Positions 25,329-32,160 of a stretch of DNA of 32,160 bases are shown here, piece after piece. A program made the position numbers and the translations under genes. This stretch comes from Phycisphaera sp. TMED9 (GTDB taxonomy: Bacteria > Planctomycetota > Phycisphaerae > Phycisphaerales > SM1A02). The stretch is from the NCBI GenBank assembly GCA_002167845.2, contig NHBO02000067.1:82782-114941 (forward strand). Direction: 5' to 3'. Within the stretch, counting starts at the first letter, position 1. Every line of letters begins with the position of its first letter. Below the pieces are notes generated by a model. It ran no database searches. It was not told where the DNA came from and was given only the letters and a program-made list of their open reading frames with translations.

Positions 25329-27583
25329 GAGGGAGATGATACTCCCCCGACCTCCAGAGATCCCGCACCACCAGCCGAATCCGGCCACGCGATCACCGTG
25401 GAAGCCCCCGCTCCCATCGCGTCTGCGACCGCGAGGAGCGGCCCGACGGAGCCACGTTCCACTTTCGAGACCTTCGAGGCCGAGGAGCGCCCCGATTTTG
25501 ATTCCGGACCTCCACACCGCCGTATCGCCAGATCGAACATGCGGCCAGCCAGGCTTCCGGCCGGCGGACCCATGATCGCCTGCGCCGTGACATTCGGAAT
25601 CACCTTCGCCAGAGAATCGATGCTCGCCAGAGTTCCGGCGGATGCGGGCCAGACGACCTCGGAGCCCCGCAAGACGCTCTTCGACACACCGCCGCGATCT
25701 CGAAGCGAGTCCGCCCGCTCGAGTACGAACGCGACGGCGCCTTCCGCGCTTGGCTGTTCACTCCCGTGCCCAAGGTCGTCGAGGATCTTCCGCACCATCG
25801 GATGCGACTCTTCGGCAGCGACCACGATGGCCCGATCGGACTGGCCGGTCTGAAGATGCCGGCGGGCCAGATGCATGGCTTCGATCCCCGCGATGACCGT
25901 CCCGCCGACCGAAAGAGTGAGTCCTTCGATGCCCAGACCGAGGCTCAACTGGGCGCTGCCGATGTTCGGAACGCTCTCGGCGAAATAAAGAGGGTTCCCC
26001 GCACCCAGGCCATCGCGAATCAGTTCCTGATAGAAGTCGAGCGTGTATTCGGGGGCTCCGAATCTCGTACCCACGAATCCGGCGCACGATCTGATCTCGT
26101 CCTCATCAAGCCCGGCATCTTGAACCGCGAGGATGCCGGCCGCTCTGACCAATCTTGAAAAACGAGCGAGGCGACGAACCGCACGTGCATCGTCGAGTCC
26201 TTCCAGTCGCGACTCGTCGAGCCCGAGTTCCCCCGGTCGGATCGGCGTCTGGTCGGCCGTCGGAACGAGCACGCCACACCCGGAGATCACGACCTCCTCG
26301 ACTTCCGTTTCGGAGCCTCCCACGGCGCGGCCGGGGAGGCACGGGGAGGTGGGCTCGGAAACCGACCCTGCCTCCACCAGAATGGCCGCGTCCGCGCCAC
26401 CGAATCCCAATGAGACGACCGCGGCGCGTTCCACGCTTCCCGCCCGCCCATCGCCGTGCAGGAGATCGAGATCTGGAAAGGACGCCCGATCGGTTTCCGC
26501 GTTCGCCGCCGCGGGAATTCTCGACTCTTCCATCGCGGCGATCACCACCGCCAGTTCCACCGCCCCGGCGGCACCAAGGGTGTGACCGATACGACTCTTC
26601 AGCGCCGTGACCGGAATGCCTGGAAGACCGGAGCCGAATGCCGAAGACAAGGCCGCGTATTCCGCCGCATCATTCGCCGGTGTGGACGTGGCATGCGCGG
26701 CGACGAGGTCGGGAAATCGGGGTGGATCTTCAAGCGCGCGGGTCGCTTCGCGGATCGCCCGAGCGGCGCCACGCCCATCCGGTGCGGGCTGGGTCAGGTG
26801 ATGCGCGTCACTCGCACCGCCCCATCCCAGAATTCGCGCGAGGGGCGTCGCGCCGCGGGCCTTCGCATCTTTCGCCCGTTCCACGATGAACACTCCGTAG
26901 CCCTCGCCCAGTCGCATTCCCGTTCGATCCTCAGTGAAGGGCCGAAGCGGACCCTCACTGACCAGACGAAGACACGTGAAACCGGCGAATGCAAACTCGC
27001 TGATCGGGTCGTAGGACACCGCGAGCAGCAGGTCGGCCTCGTCGGCCAGGAGCGCCGTCGCGGCGATCGCGAGCGTACTGACGCCGGAGGCACACGCCGC
27101 CGAGACCGTCGAACCTCCAAGCGGAAGCCCGGTATCGGCCAGCGCGGCTCGAGTGACCGTCGCGGTCGTGGTTCTGGACAATGCCTCGAGCCTTCCGTCG
27201 CGAAGTCCCTGGCCGAGATGCCGCATCCCCCCGAGCGTCGTTCCGAAGACCGTCTCGATCCGCCGGCCCTCCGACTTCATCCGTTGGATCGTCGCCCGAT
27301 CGAGACCGGCTTCCGCCAGGGCCTGTCGAATCGAACGGTTCAGAAGTTTCTCGGCCCGATCCGGCACCGGGCCGACCACCGGGGCGGACTCGGAGACCTG
27401 TGCCGCCCGGATTTTCGCAACGGGCCCGCCCGGTGATTCCGGCTGGAATTCCCCCTCGATCGCCGGCGCGTCCTCGATCGCGGTCCGATCATCGATCATC
27501 GCCGCCAGAATCTCGGATCGATGCTCGCCAAGCGAGCAACTCGCCGCCGCCGCCGTGAGTACGAGCCCATCTTCCGGTTTCAC
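25325..27583 (-). CDS. Fused ketosynthase and chain-length-factor-like ketosynthase (single-chain type II KS-CLF)
   Basis: A 752-residue protein with two thiolase-fold ketosynthase domains. Domain 1 (about 1-405) has a complete catalytic set: Cys164 in VSAACASGVST, His297 in AAHATSTPAND, and Lys329/His334 in LKSRIGHTLGAAG. Domain 2 (about 430-745) begins EVVISGCGVLVP and has the KS-like NIGSAQLSLGLGI, but the nucleophile position reads TLSVGGTVIAG, with Gly561 where Cys should be, and no matching His motifs are evident. That is the pattern of a chain-length factor. In known aryl polyene systems KS and CLF are separate subunits of a heterodimer; here they are one chain joined by a Gly/Glu/Ser-rich linker at about 405-430. 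The GTG start overlaps the dehydratase stop by 4 nt. It should extend the aryl-ACP starter with malonyl-ACP units. Confidence 0.88.
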   Translation of the reverse strand: MKPEDGLVLTAAAASCSLGEHRSEILAAMIDDRTAIEDAPAIEGEFQPESPGGPVAKIRAAQVSESAPVVGPVPDRAEKLLNRSIRQALAEAGLDRATIQRMKSEGRRIETVFGTTLGGMRHLGQGLRDGRLEALSRTTTATVTRAALADTGLPLGGSTVSAACASGVSTLAIAATALLADEADLLLAVSYDPISEFAFAGFTCLRLVSEGPLRPFTEDRTGMRLGEGYGVFIVERAKDAKARGATPLARILGWGGASDAHHLTQPAPDGRGAARAIREATRALEDPPRFPDLVAAHATSTPANDAAEYAALSSAFGSGLPGIPVTALKSRIGHTLGAAGAVELAVVIAAMEESRIPAAANAETDRASFPDLDLLHGDGRAGSVERAAVVSLGFGGADAAILVEAGSVSEPTSPCLPGRAVGGSETEVEEVVISGCGVLVPTADQTPIRPGELGLDESRLEGLDDARAVRRLARFSRLVRAAGILAVQDAGLDEDEIRSCAGFVGTRFGAPEYTLDFYQELIRDGLGAGNPLYFAESVPNIGSAQLSLGLGIEGLTLSVGGTVIAGIEAMHLARRHLQTGQSDRAIVVAAEESHPMVRKILDDLGHGSEQPSAEGAVAFVLERADSLRDRGGVSKSVLRGSEVVWPASAGTLASIDSLAKVIPNVTAQAIMGPPAGSLAGRMFDLAIRRCGGPESKSGRSSASKVSKVERGSVGPLLAVADAMGAGASTVIAWPDSAGGAGSLEVGGVSSPS

Positions 27584-28032
27584 GATGTCCCATCCTCGGC
27601 GTCGGACTGCAGGCTCACTCCGACCGACCCGCTCGCCACCCGCGTGCCATCCACCATCGCCTCGAAATCAAATCGATGAATCGAGCCGAAGCGTCCGATG
27701 GAGGTCACCTCGAGGAGAATGGTCGACGGCGGCTCGACCGGACGTCGGAATCGAGACTCGCTCAACACGAGCATCCCGCCGCCGTCCCCACCCACGTGCC
27801 GGTGCGCGACGACGCCCGCGAGTTGCGCGGCCGCTTCCGTGATCAACACGCCGGGAACCAGAGGACGGCCGGGAAAGTGGCCCCGAAGAAAGTCCTCGTC
27901 GCCACGAACGATCCAGGCCCCGCGGGCCGACTCGTCGCTCAGCGCGTCAATTCGATCGAGGAAGCGGAACGGCGGCCGGTGCGGAAGACTCTCCAACGCC
28001 GATGCGAACTGTTCATTGACGGCCTCGGTCAC
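27580..28032 (-). CDS. FabZ-like 3-hydroxyacyl-ACP dehydratase of the polyene-type cluster
   Basis: A 150-residue hotdog-fold protein. The FabZ signature is LRGHFPGRPLVPGVLITEAAAQ in two parts: catalytic His52 in RGHFPGRP and Glu66 in LITEAAAQ. The N-terminal LPHRPPFRFLDRID is also typical of FabZ and FabA relatives. It should dehydrate the beta-hydroxyacyl-ACP intermediates to give the conjugated double bonds of the polyene. It overlaps the ACP gene upstream and the KS-CLF gene downstream by 4 nt each (GTGA at both). The start is GTG. The tight packing of ACP, dehydratase and KS genes supports their working on the same chain. No ketoreductase gene, which must supply its substrate, is in the window. 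Confidence 0.92.
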   Translation of the reverse strand: MTEAVNEQFASALESLPHRPPFRFLDRIDALSDESARGAWIVRGDEDFLRGHFPGRPLVPGVLITEAAAQLAGVVAHRHVGGDGGGMLVLSESRFRRPVEPPSTILLEVTSIGRFGSIHRFDFEAMVDGTRVASGSVGVSLQSDAEDGTS

Positions 28033-28292
28033 GCCTCGGTCCGAAGCGAGCCGACGAATCGGACGAAGTCGCCGATGGTTCCCATGGTGTCCTTGCCCAG
28101 CTTCTCGTTGGGGATCTTGATGCCCAACCGTTTCTCCGTACCCGTGACGACCATGAGAAGGTCAAGCGAGTCGAGGCCGAGTTCATCGCCGACCAGCGGC
28201 GTCTCGGGACCGAGTTCGACCATCCCAAGCTTCAAGTCCGTTCTCAGGACTTCGCAGACGATTTCCTGAAGATCCGCGGTGTCATTGCTCAT
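28029..28292 (-). CDS. Acyl carrier protein of the polyene-type cluster
   Basis: An 87-residue acidic protein with the carrier-protein signature DELGLDSLDLLMVV; Ser42 is the site for the 4'-phosphopantetheine arm. The size and four-helix pattern fit a free-standing ACP. AAGGAG lies about 6 nt before the ATG, the strongest ribosome site in the cluster, which suits the high amounts of ACP usually needed. It is the first gene of the lower cluster block, 66 nt after the permease stop, so an internal promoter or processing site could lie there. It would carry the aryl starter and the growing polyene. A phosphopantetheinyl transferase gene is not in the window. Confidence 0.95.
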   Translation of the reverse strand: MSNDTADLQEIVCEVLRTDLKLGMVELGPETPLVGDELGLDSLDLLMVVTGTEKRLGIKIPNEKLGKDTMGTIGDFVRFVGSLRTEA

Positions 28293-28358
28293 TCCTGTCT
28301 CCTTGGCGGCGAGTGCGCCGTCTACTCGATCTGCTTCTGCCAGCGACTCTCCTGCCGC

Positions 28359-29633
28359 TCAATGCCAACGCGAGATGGCCACACGAGCGCCCACCAGGCA
28401 GACCACGGTGGTCCCGAAGATCAACGCGAGCGCCGGACTGATCCGACCCAGCATGGCGGCCAGCGTGTCGTCCGAGGATGTGTACCAGAGTACCTGCTGC
28501 ATGGCCTTGATGGCACGGGCGTTGAAGGCCCAGTCTCCGATCGCCTGCAGCGACGGCGGCATCAGGAAAATGGGAATCATGCTCCCCCCGACCGCACTCA
28601 GGATCAGTACCGTGATCGTCCCGATCGTGGTCTGTTGCCTTCGGGTCCTCGCGATTCCGGTGATCAGCAATCCGAGGCCGGCGGCGGCCGCCGCGACCAT
28701 CGGGACGAGGATGAGCAGCGCGACCACCTGACGGAACGAGAAGAACCGAACGCCGAAGACCATCGCCGCCCACGCAAGCATCACCGCGATCTGCACCGAA
28801 CCGACCATCACCGCGAAGACGAAGCGATTGAGCAGCACGGACCAAGGTCCGATTCCCGATGCTCGCATCCGATCCAGCACCCCTCGCTCCTGATCTTCGA
28901 GCAGCCAACCCGTGGTGGACAAGGCGCTGAAGAGCATGAACATCACGCCGATCGCGGCGGTGTAGTACGTGACGAGACTCGGGCCGCCCTGTCCCACCGT
29001 GACCGGCCCTCCGTCGATCGGAACCTGGGTCGCCTCGGCAAGTCGGGCGACCATGGGCGACGGCGGCGCCTTGGAGCCGACTGAATACGACTGCAGCGTC
29101 TTCGCGAGCTTTTCCTGCGGCGGAGTGAGGTCGCCGGTGATCATCTCGAGCACGCGAATCTCGCGGCCGAGCATCTGCGGCGCCAACCCCTTCCAGGTCG
29201 CCGACGCCAGCACGCCCTTGGCGAAATCAGGCGCGATCGGATTCGCGGGATCGAATCGAACCAGCAACGGCGGGATCTTCGCCTTCGGATCGGCGAGCGC
29301 CGCCCCGAAACCGGCGGGAATGATGACCGCCGCCGGGAACGCGCCACTGGCGACCTGGCGGTCCGCTTCGGCGACGCCCGCGCCTTCGATCACCTGAAGA
29401 TTCACCCGAGCGCTCGCCTCCTTCACCGAAGCCTCGAGCGCCTTCGATGCGTCACTCCGGTCGAGGTCGAGCAGGGCGATGCGAATCTGGTTGTCACCGT
29501 TTCGACCGAACCCCTGGAAGACGCTTGCGAAGATCGAAAGAAAGATGATCGGCACCATCGCATAAAGAAGGAGGCCGAGCCGATCTCGGTGCAACGTGAT
29601 CCAGGCGATTCGGAGCAGCGCAAGACGTTTCAT
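28359..29633 (-). CDS. ABC-2-type transporter permease
   Basis: A 424-residue membrane protein. TM1 is near the N-terminus (LGLLLYAMVPIIFLSIFASV), followed by a large extracytoplasmic domain (about 45-215) and a C-terminal block of five or so TM segments, including YYTAAIGVMFMLFSALSTTG, the ABC-2 signature-like LLEDQERGVLDRMRASGI, and ALLILVPMVAAAAAGLGLLI. This is the layout of YhgE/YbhR-like ABC-2 exporters. It would move a lipid-like or polyene product across the inner membrane together with an ATPase; no ABC ATPase gene is in the window. The ATG overlaps the upstream acyltransferase stop as ATGA. Known aryl polyene clusters more often use an MMPL-type exporter, so this may be an alternative. 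Confidence 0.88.
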   Translation of the reverse strand: MKRLALLRIAWITLHRDRLGLLLYAMVPIIFLSIFASVFQGFGRNGDNQIRIALLDLDRSDASKALEASVKEASARVNLQVIEGAGVAEADRQVASGAFPAAVIIPAGFGAALADPKAKIPPLLVRFDPANPIAPDFAKGVLASATWKGLAPQMLGREIRVLEMITGDLTPPQEKLAKTLQSYSVGSKAPPSPMVARLAEATQVPIDGGPVTVGQGGPSLVTYYTAAIGVMFMLFSALSTTGWLLEDQERGVLDRMRASGIGPWSVLLNRFVFAVMVGSVQIAVMLAWAAMVFGVRFFSFRQVVALLILVPMVAAAAAGLGLLITGIARTRRQQTTIGTITVLILSAVGGSMIPIFLMPPSLQAIGDWAFNARAIKAMQQVLWYTSSDDTLAAMLGRISPALALIFGTTVVCLVGARVAISRWH

Positions 29634-30559
29634 GCGGCGTTCCGATCGTCAGAGGATGCGGCATCGCCACGCCAGACCGGATGCACGTTGAGCCACTGTT
29701 CCGGCATGGCGCGGATTCTCGCTTCCACGAGTTCCACCCATCGGCGCATGGCGGGATTCGCGCCGGGATCACGGCGAAGATCGCCATCCACGTCGATCGG
29801 CGCTTCCATCCGCATGCCCAGACGTCCATCCGGCAACCACCAGTTGAAGACCGGTACCAACCGACTCCCCGTGGCCTGGGCCAGTTTGAACGGGCCGACC
29901 GGAATCTCCATCTGCCGCCCGAACATGGGCATGAACGTCCCGGTCTGGCCGGGCTGCACGCGATCACCGAGCAGCGCGACGACCTCTCCCTGCTCGAGCG
30001 CATCGCGAAGCTGCATCCACGCACCGAGTCCGTCATCGACGGCGTGACCGATGACCCCGAGCAGACCACGCGCTCGCGAGCGGATCGATTCCAAAGTCTT
30101 GATCCGATCCCGCCGGTAGAGGACGTGCACCGGCGCATGACGGCTCATGAAGGCCGCGGCCGGCTCGAATTCGCCCATGTGGATGGAAAGCAGAATCAGC
30201 CCCCGACGTTTCCGGTCCTGAAAATACTCGCGGAAGTCGGTGAGGCCCTCGACGGTGTCGATGCGCTCCAGCAACTTCTCGGGATTCGATCGCGACGCGA
30301 TCACCAACCCTTCCATGTATCGCTGCATGTGTTCCAGCACGCCGAGACCATAGGCGTCAAGACGGGCGTCGTCCGCTTCCGGGCCGAGAATGATCCGACC
30401 GTTCTCACGCAGCGCCTTCCGCCAGACCGGCGCCCGCCGCCAGGTCTGACGCACCATCAAGGGGCGGATCCGGTGCATGACGCCCGGCGCTCGAGCGTAC
30501 CCTTGCAGGAGCGACGAGACCGCCAGCCGTTCGATCTTCGAGACGCCGGAGTCCTTCAT
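29630..30559 (-). CDS. LpxL/HtrB-like acyltransferase
   Basis: A 309-residue member of the lysophospholipid/lipid A late acyltransferase family. The catalytic HX4E motif is in LLSIHMGEFEPAAAF (His127, Glu132), followed by HVLYRRDR, a typical substrate-channel segment, VALLGDRVQPGQ and VPVFNWWLPDG. The N-terminus is less hydrophobic than in E. coli LpxL, so it may be a peripheral membrane protein. In aryl polyene clusters LpxL-like enzymes are thought to take part in attaching the polyene acyl chain to a lipid or glycolipid anchor. Both ends overlap the neighbouring genes by 4 nt, placing it firmly in the operon. A housekeeping lipid A role is unlikely given this context but not excluded. Confidence 0.88.
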   Translation of the reverse strand: MKDSGVSKIERLAVSSLLQGYARAPGVMHRIRPLMVRQTWRRAPVWRKALRENGRIILGPEADDARLDAYGLGVLEHMQRYMEGLVIASRSNPEKLLERIDTVEGLTDFREYFQDRKRRGLILLSIHMGEFEPAAAFMSRHAPVHVLYRRDRIKTLESIRSRARGLLGVIGHAVDDGLGAWMQLRDALEQGEVVALLGDRVQPGQTGTFMPMFGRQMEIPVGPFKLAQATGSRLVPVFNWWLPDGRLGMRMEAPIDVDGDLRRDPGANPAMRRWVELVEARIRAMPEQWLNVHPVWRGDAASSDDRNAA

Positions 30560-31311
30560 GCCACCTGCTCCGACGACCGCTCTTCGACGCCGAGCGACTG
30601 TCGCGATTCCATCGATGTGGACAATTCCGCGATCGCCGTCGCGAGCCGCTTGGTGAACGCCGCGGCACTCTCATCGGCCTCCGCCCGCATCGGCTCGCCG
30701 GCGACCATGCGGAGCGGCGCCGAGCGGGGCCACCAGACTCCGGGAGGAAGGATGTACTCGGTCCCTTCGATGCGAACCGGAATCACTGGAAGATCGTTGC
30801 GACGTGCGAGCTCGGCCGCGCCATGCCGAAAACGTCCGAGCCGGCCATCACGACTTCGCGTCGCCTCCGGAAAGATGACCAGGCTCCAACCGGCCGCGAT
30901 CATCGCGTCGATTCGATCCAGTTCGGAGTACTCGCCCCCGACCCGGTCGATGAGCATGACGTTCATCGCGCTTCGGATGAACCAGATCACGATTCCGCGG
31001 AAGAGTCGCTCAAACCACGGTTGCCCCGGTTCGGCCTTGAAGAAATCGAGGCCTCCGACCGTCGCGGTTCGATTCCGACGATTCCCGGGTATCGACATGA
31101 AGAGACAGGGCGTATCGACGAGGCTGTGATGGTTCGACACCACGATCGACTGCGGCATCTGATTGATTCGATCGAATCCTGATCGCCGAATCGGCACCCT
31201 GCAGACGAATCGCCCGGCGAAGTGAAGGAAATTCAGCAGGCTCCGTGCGACGACGCGCGACGGCACCGACATCGGAATGCGAAACTCCGCGATGGTTTGA
31301 GACGGGCTCAT
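30556..31311 (-). CDS. PlsC-like 1-acyl-glycerol-3-phosphate acyltransferase family protein
   Basis: A 251-residue acyltransferase with the HX4D motif in VVSNHHSLVDTP (His61, Asp66) and the glycerophosphate-binding-type motif in VIFPEATRSRDG (147-153). The region between (RGIVIWFIRSAMNVMLIDR) is hydrophobic and probably lies on the membrane face. PlsC enzymes transfer an acyl group from acyl-ACP or acyl-CoA to a hydroxyl acceptor. Here the ACP-bound polyene is a likely donor, since this family is a regular component of aryl polyene clusters. The ATG overlaps the stop of the DUF2141 gene, and its stop overlaps the LpxL-like start, each by 4 nt. The true acceptor is unknown. Confidence 0.9.
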   Translation of the reverse strand: MSPSQTIAEFRIPMSVPSRVVARSLLNFLHFAGRFVCRVPIRRSGFDRINQMPQSIVVSNHHSLVDTPCLFMSIPGNRRNRTATVGGLDFFKAEPGQPWFERLFRGIVIWFIRSAMNVMLIDRVGGEYSELDRIDAMIAAGWSLVIFPEATRSRDGRLGRFRHGAAELARRNDLPVIPVRIEGTEYILPPGVWWPRSAPLRMVAGEPMRAEADESAAAFTKRLATAIAELSTSMESRQSLGVEERSSEQVA

Positions 31312-31940
31312 CGTCGAACTCCAGACGAGACCGTCTTCACGCCGATCGCAGCCGTCCGATCGGACATCGTCAGACGTTGGGGACGGCCATCGAGATCCGA
31401 TGCGTCACTCCCCTTCGAAAGACCTCTGATTCGAATCCGGGCCGTCGTCAAGGGCGGCGTGAGTTCGATCGTCGCATCTCCGAACCGGGGCGGCCCGAAG
31501 AGCACGGTGACGTTGTTGGAGAATCCGTAGGGTTCGATGGGAATGCCGAACGCCCCTCGCCCCAGGTCGTTGTCTTCGTCGACGTCGATGAAGACGGAAA
31601 TGGCGGTCGGACGAACGGGAAGGTCCTCGAATTCGACGACCGTCAACGGCGGCGTCACCGGGATCGACCTCGCCGCGGCCCACCCGGTTGGCTTCAACCA
31701 GCCATCGCGCGATTGAACCACGGCGACCTTCATCTGCTTGTCGGCATCGTTGGGGGTTTCGAACTCGATTCGAAGCGTCGTGGTCTCGAGGGATTCGGTG
31801 ATCGGCTCGACGACCGGCGGGCTCTGGCATCCGGAGACCAGAGCGGCCACCAACGCCAGCGTCAGAGGAGCGACGACGCGGCGTCGAGCGGATCGAACCG
31901 AAGATGCTTCTGGAGATTCACTCCACGGGAACACGAGCAC
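31308..31940 (-). CDS. DUF2141-containing lipoprotein of the polyene-type cluster
   Basis: A 210-residue protein with a lipoprotein signal: an Arg-rich segment, VVAPLTLALVAALVSGC and Cys38. The mature part resembles DUF2141, a small beta-sandwich family, with the characteristic FIDVDEDNDLGRGAFGIP followed by EPYGFSNN. DUF2141 proteins are exported and of unknown function. The start is placed at the GTG at 31940, which has GGAG with a 6-nt spacer and overlaps the methyltransferase stop by 23 nt; a second GTG at 31934 is possible. It overlaps the PlsC-like gene by 4 nt. As a cluster-encoded lipoprotein it might help carry or place the product at the outer membrane, a role that LolA-like proteins are proposed to fill in other aryl polyene clusters; that is a guess. 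Confidence 0.75.
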   Translation of the reverse strand: MLVFPWSESPEASSVRSARRRVVAPLTLALVAALVSGCQSPPVVEPITESLETTTLRIEFETPNDADKQMKVAVVQSRDGWLKPTGWAAARSIPVTPPLTVVEFEDLPVRPTAISVFIDVDEDNDLGRGAFGIPIEPYGFSNNVTVLFGPPRFGDATIELTPPLTTARIRIRGLSKGSDASDLDGRPQRLTMSDRTAAIGVKTVSSGVRR

Positions 31941-32160
31941 GAAACTCTCCAAGCAGGCCACCGACGTACCGGTATTCGACGTCGACGAATCCGGACTTCT
32001 CCATCGCCTCGACGACCACATCCGAAGACTCGAAAGAGGATATCGAGTCCCAAAAATGACGCATCAGCTCCCCGGTGGCCCGCGAACCGCAGGCGAGCGA
32101 GAAGACGCGGGCCCCGACACTCCGAAGGAGAAATCTCAGGAGCCGCCGTTTCGCCGGTGA
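31918..32160 (-). CDS. Class I SAM-dependent methyltransferase, C-terminal part only (5' end outside the window)
   Basis: The frame is open from the right edge to a TGA at 31920-31918, giving the last 80 residues. They include ATGELMRHFWDSISSF, VVVEAMEKSGFVDVEYRY and LLGEFRARVPVE. The LMRxFWDSI and GF-DV pattern followed by a G-F/L-xEY/F-A end resembles the C-terminus of UbiE-like methyltransferases, which occur in aryl polyene clusters. There the enzyme is proposed to methylate the aryl head group. The SAM-binding half is missing from the window, so the call rests on the tail and on context. It overlaps the DUF2141 gene by 23 nt and appears to be part of the same operon. Confidence 0.65.
   Translation of the reverse strand, partial: SPAKRRLLRFLLRSVGARVFSLACGSRATGELMRHFWDSISSFESSDVVVEAMEKSGFVDVEYRYVGGLLGEFRARVPVE

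Noticed and set aside
26456-27436. A plus-strand open frame opposite the KS-CLF gene
   Set aside because: The opposite strand carries two intact ketosynthase domains; this frame is low-complexity and Arg-rich.
28307-28320. A 5-bp hairpin (CGGCG/CGCCG) upstream of the ACP ribosome site
   Set aside because: It is too short to support a riboswitch or attenuator, and such stems are frequent in GC-rich sequence.
20340-32160. Ladderane or flexirubin assignment for the cluster
   Set aside because: No radical-SAM or desaturase genes and no ammonia lyase or DarA/DarB-like resorcinol-forming genes are visible; the chorismatase together with acyltransferases and GT2 fits the xanthomonadin-like aryl polyene pattern better.

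Overview
This is a GC-rich, densely coding stretch with no tRNA, rRNA, CRISPR array or insertion sequence that I could see. The gene content points to a marine Planctomycetota bacterium, most likely of the Phycisphaerae type. The clues are a Tat-exported Gfo/Idh/MocA oxidoreductase next to a sugar-isomerase/DUF6807 protein, and a multihaem lipoprotein with a PA14 insert paired with a Pirellula/Verrucomicrobium-type dehydrogenase. The taxon is inferred from gene families, not from a marker gene. All coding stretches over 300 bases are accounted for; the spaces between genes are short.

Layout, left to right. (1) 1-929: a partial cobalamin-binding-type protein, minus strand. (2) 1055-4361: two Tat-exported proteins, an oxidoreductase and a TIM-barrel/DUF6807 fusion, which look like an extracytoplasmic sugar-processing pair. 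(3) 4448-10444: a complete tripartite RND efflux operon in the order outer-membrane factor, adaptor, pump. (4) 10582-15585, plus strand: a five-haem PA14 lipoprotein, its likely dehydrogenase partner, and a guanine-deaminase-like enzyme. (5) 15622-20169, minus strand: an exported protein with a transglutaminase-like Cys/His pair, a class III aminotransferase and a small secreted protein of unknown role. (6) 20340 to the right edge: a biosynthetic gene cluster.

The cluster is the most interesting part. On the minus strand, entering from the right edge, it encodes a SAM methyltransferase (partial), a DUF2141 lipoprotein, a PlsC-like acyltransferase, an LpxL-like acyltransferase, an ABC-2 permease, an acyl carrier protein, a FabZ-like dehydratase, a ketosynthase fused to a chain-length-factor-like second ketosynthase domain, a chorismatase, a halogenase-like flavoprotein and an AMP-forming ligase. 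A family 2 glycosyltransferase converges on its end from the plus strand. Most neighbouring genes overlap by exactly 4 nt (ATGA or GTGA), so this looks like a tightly coupled operon.

This parts list matches aryl polyene pigment clusters, and specifically the xanthomonadin logic: a chorismatase makes a hydroxybenzoate starter, a ligase loads it on the ACP, a type II ketosynthase/chain-length-factor pair with a dehydratase builds the polyene, and acyl/glycosyl transferases anchor it in the membrane. The unusual points are the likely host phylum, the single-chain KS-CLF and the halogenase-like enzyme. A ketoreductase, a thioesterase and an ABC ATPase are not in the window and may lie beyond the right edge.
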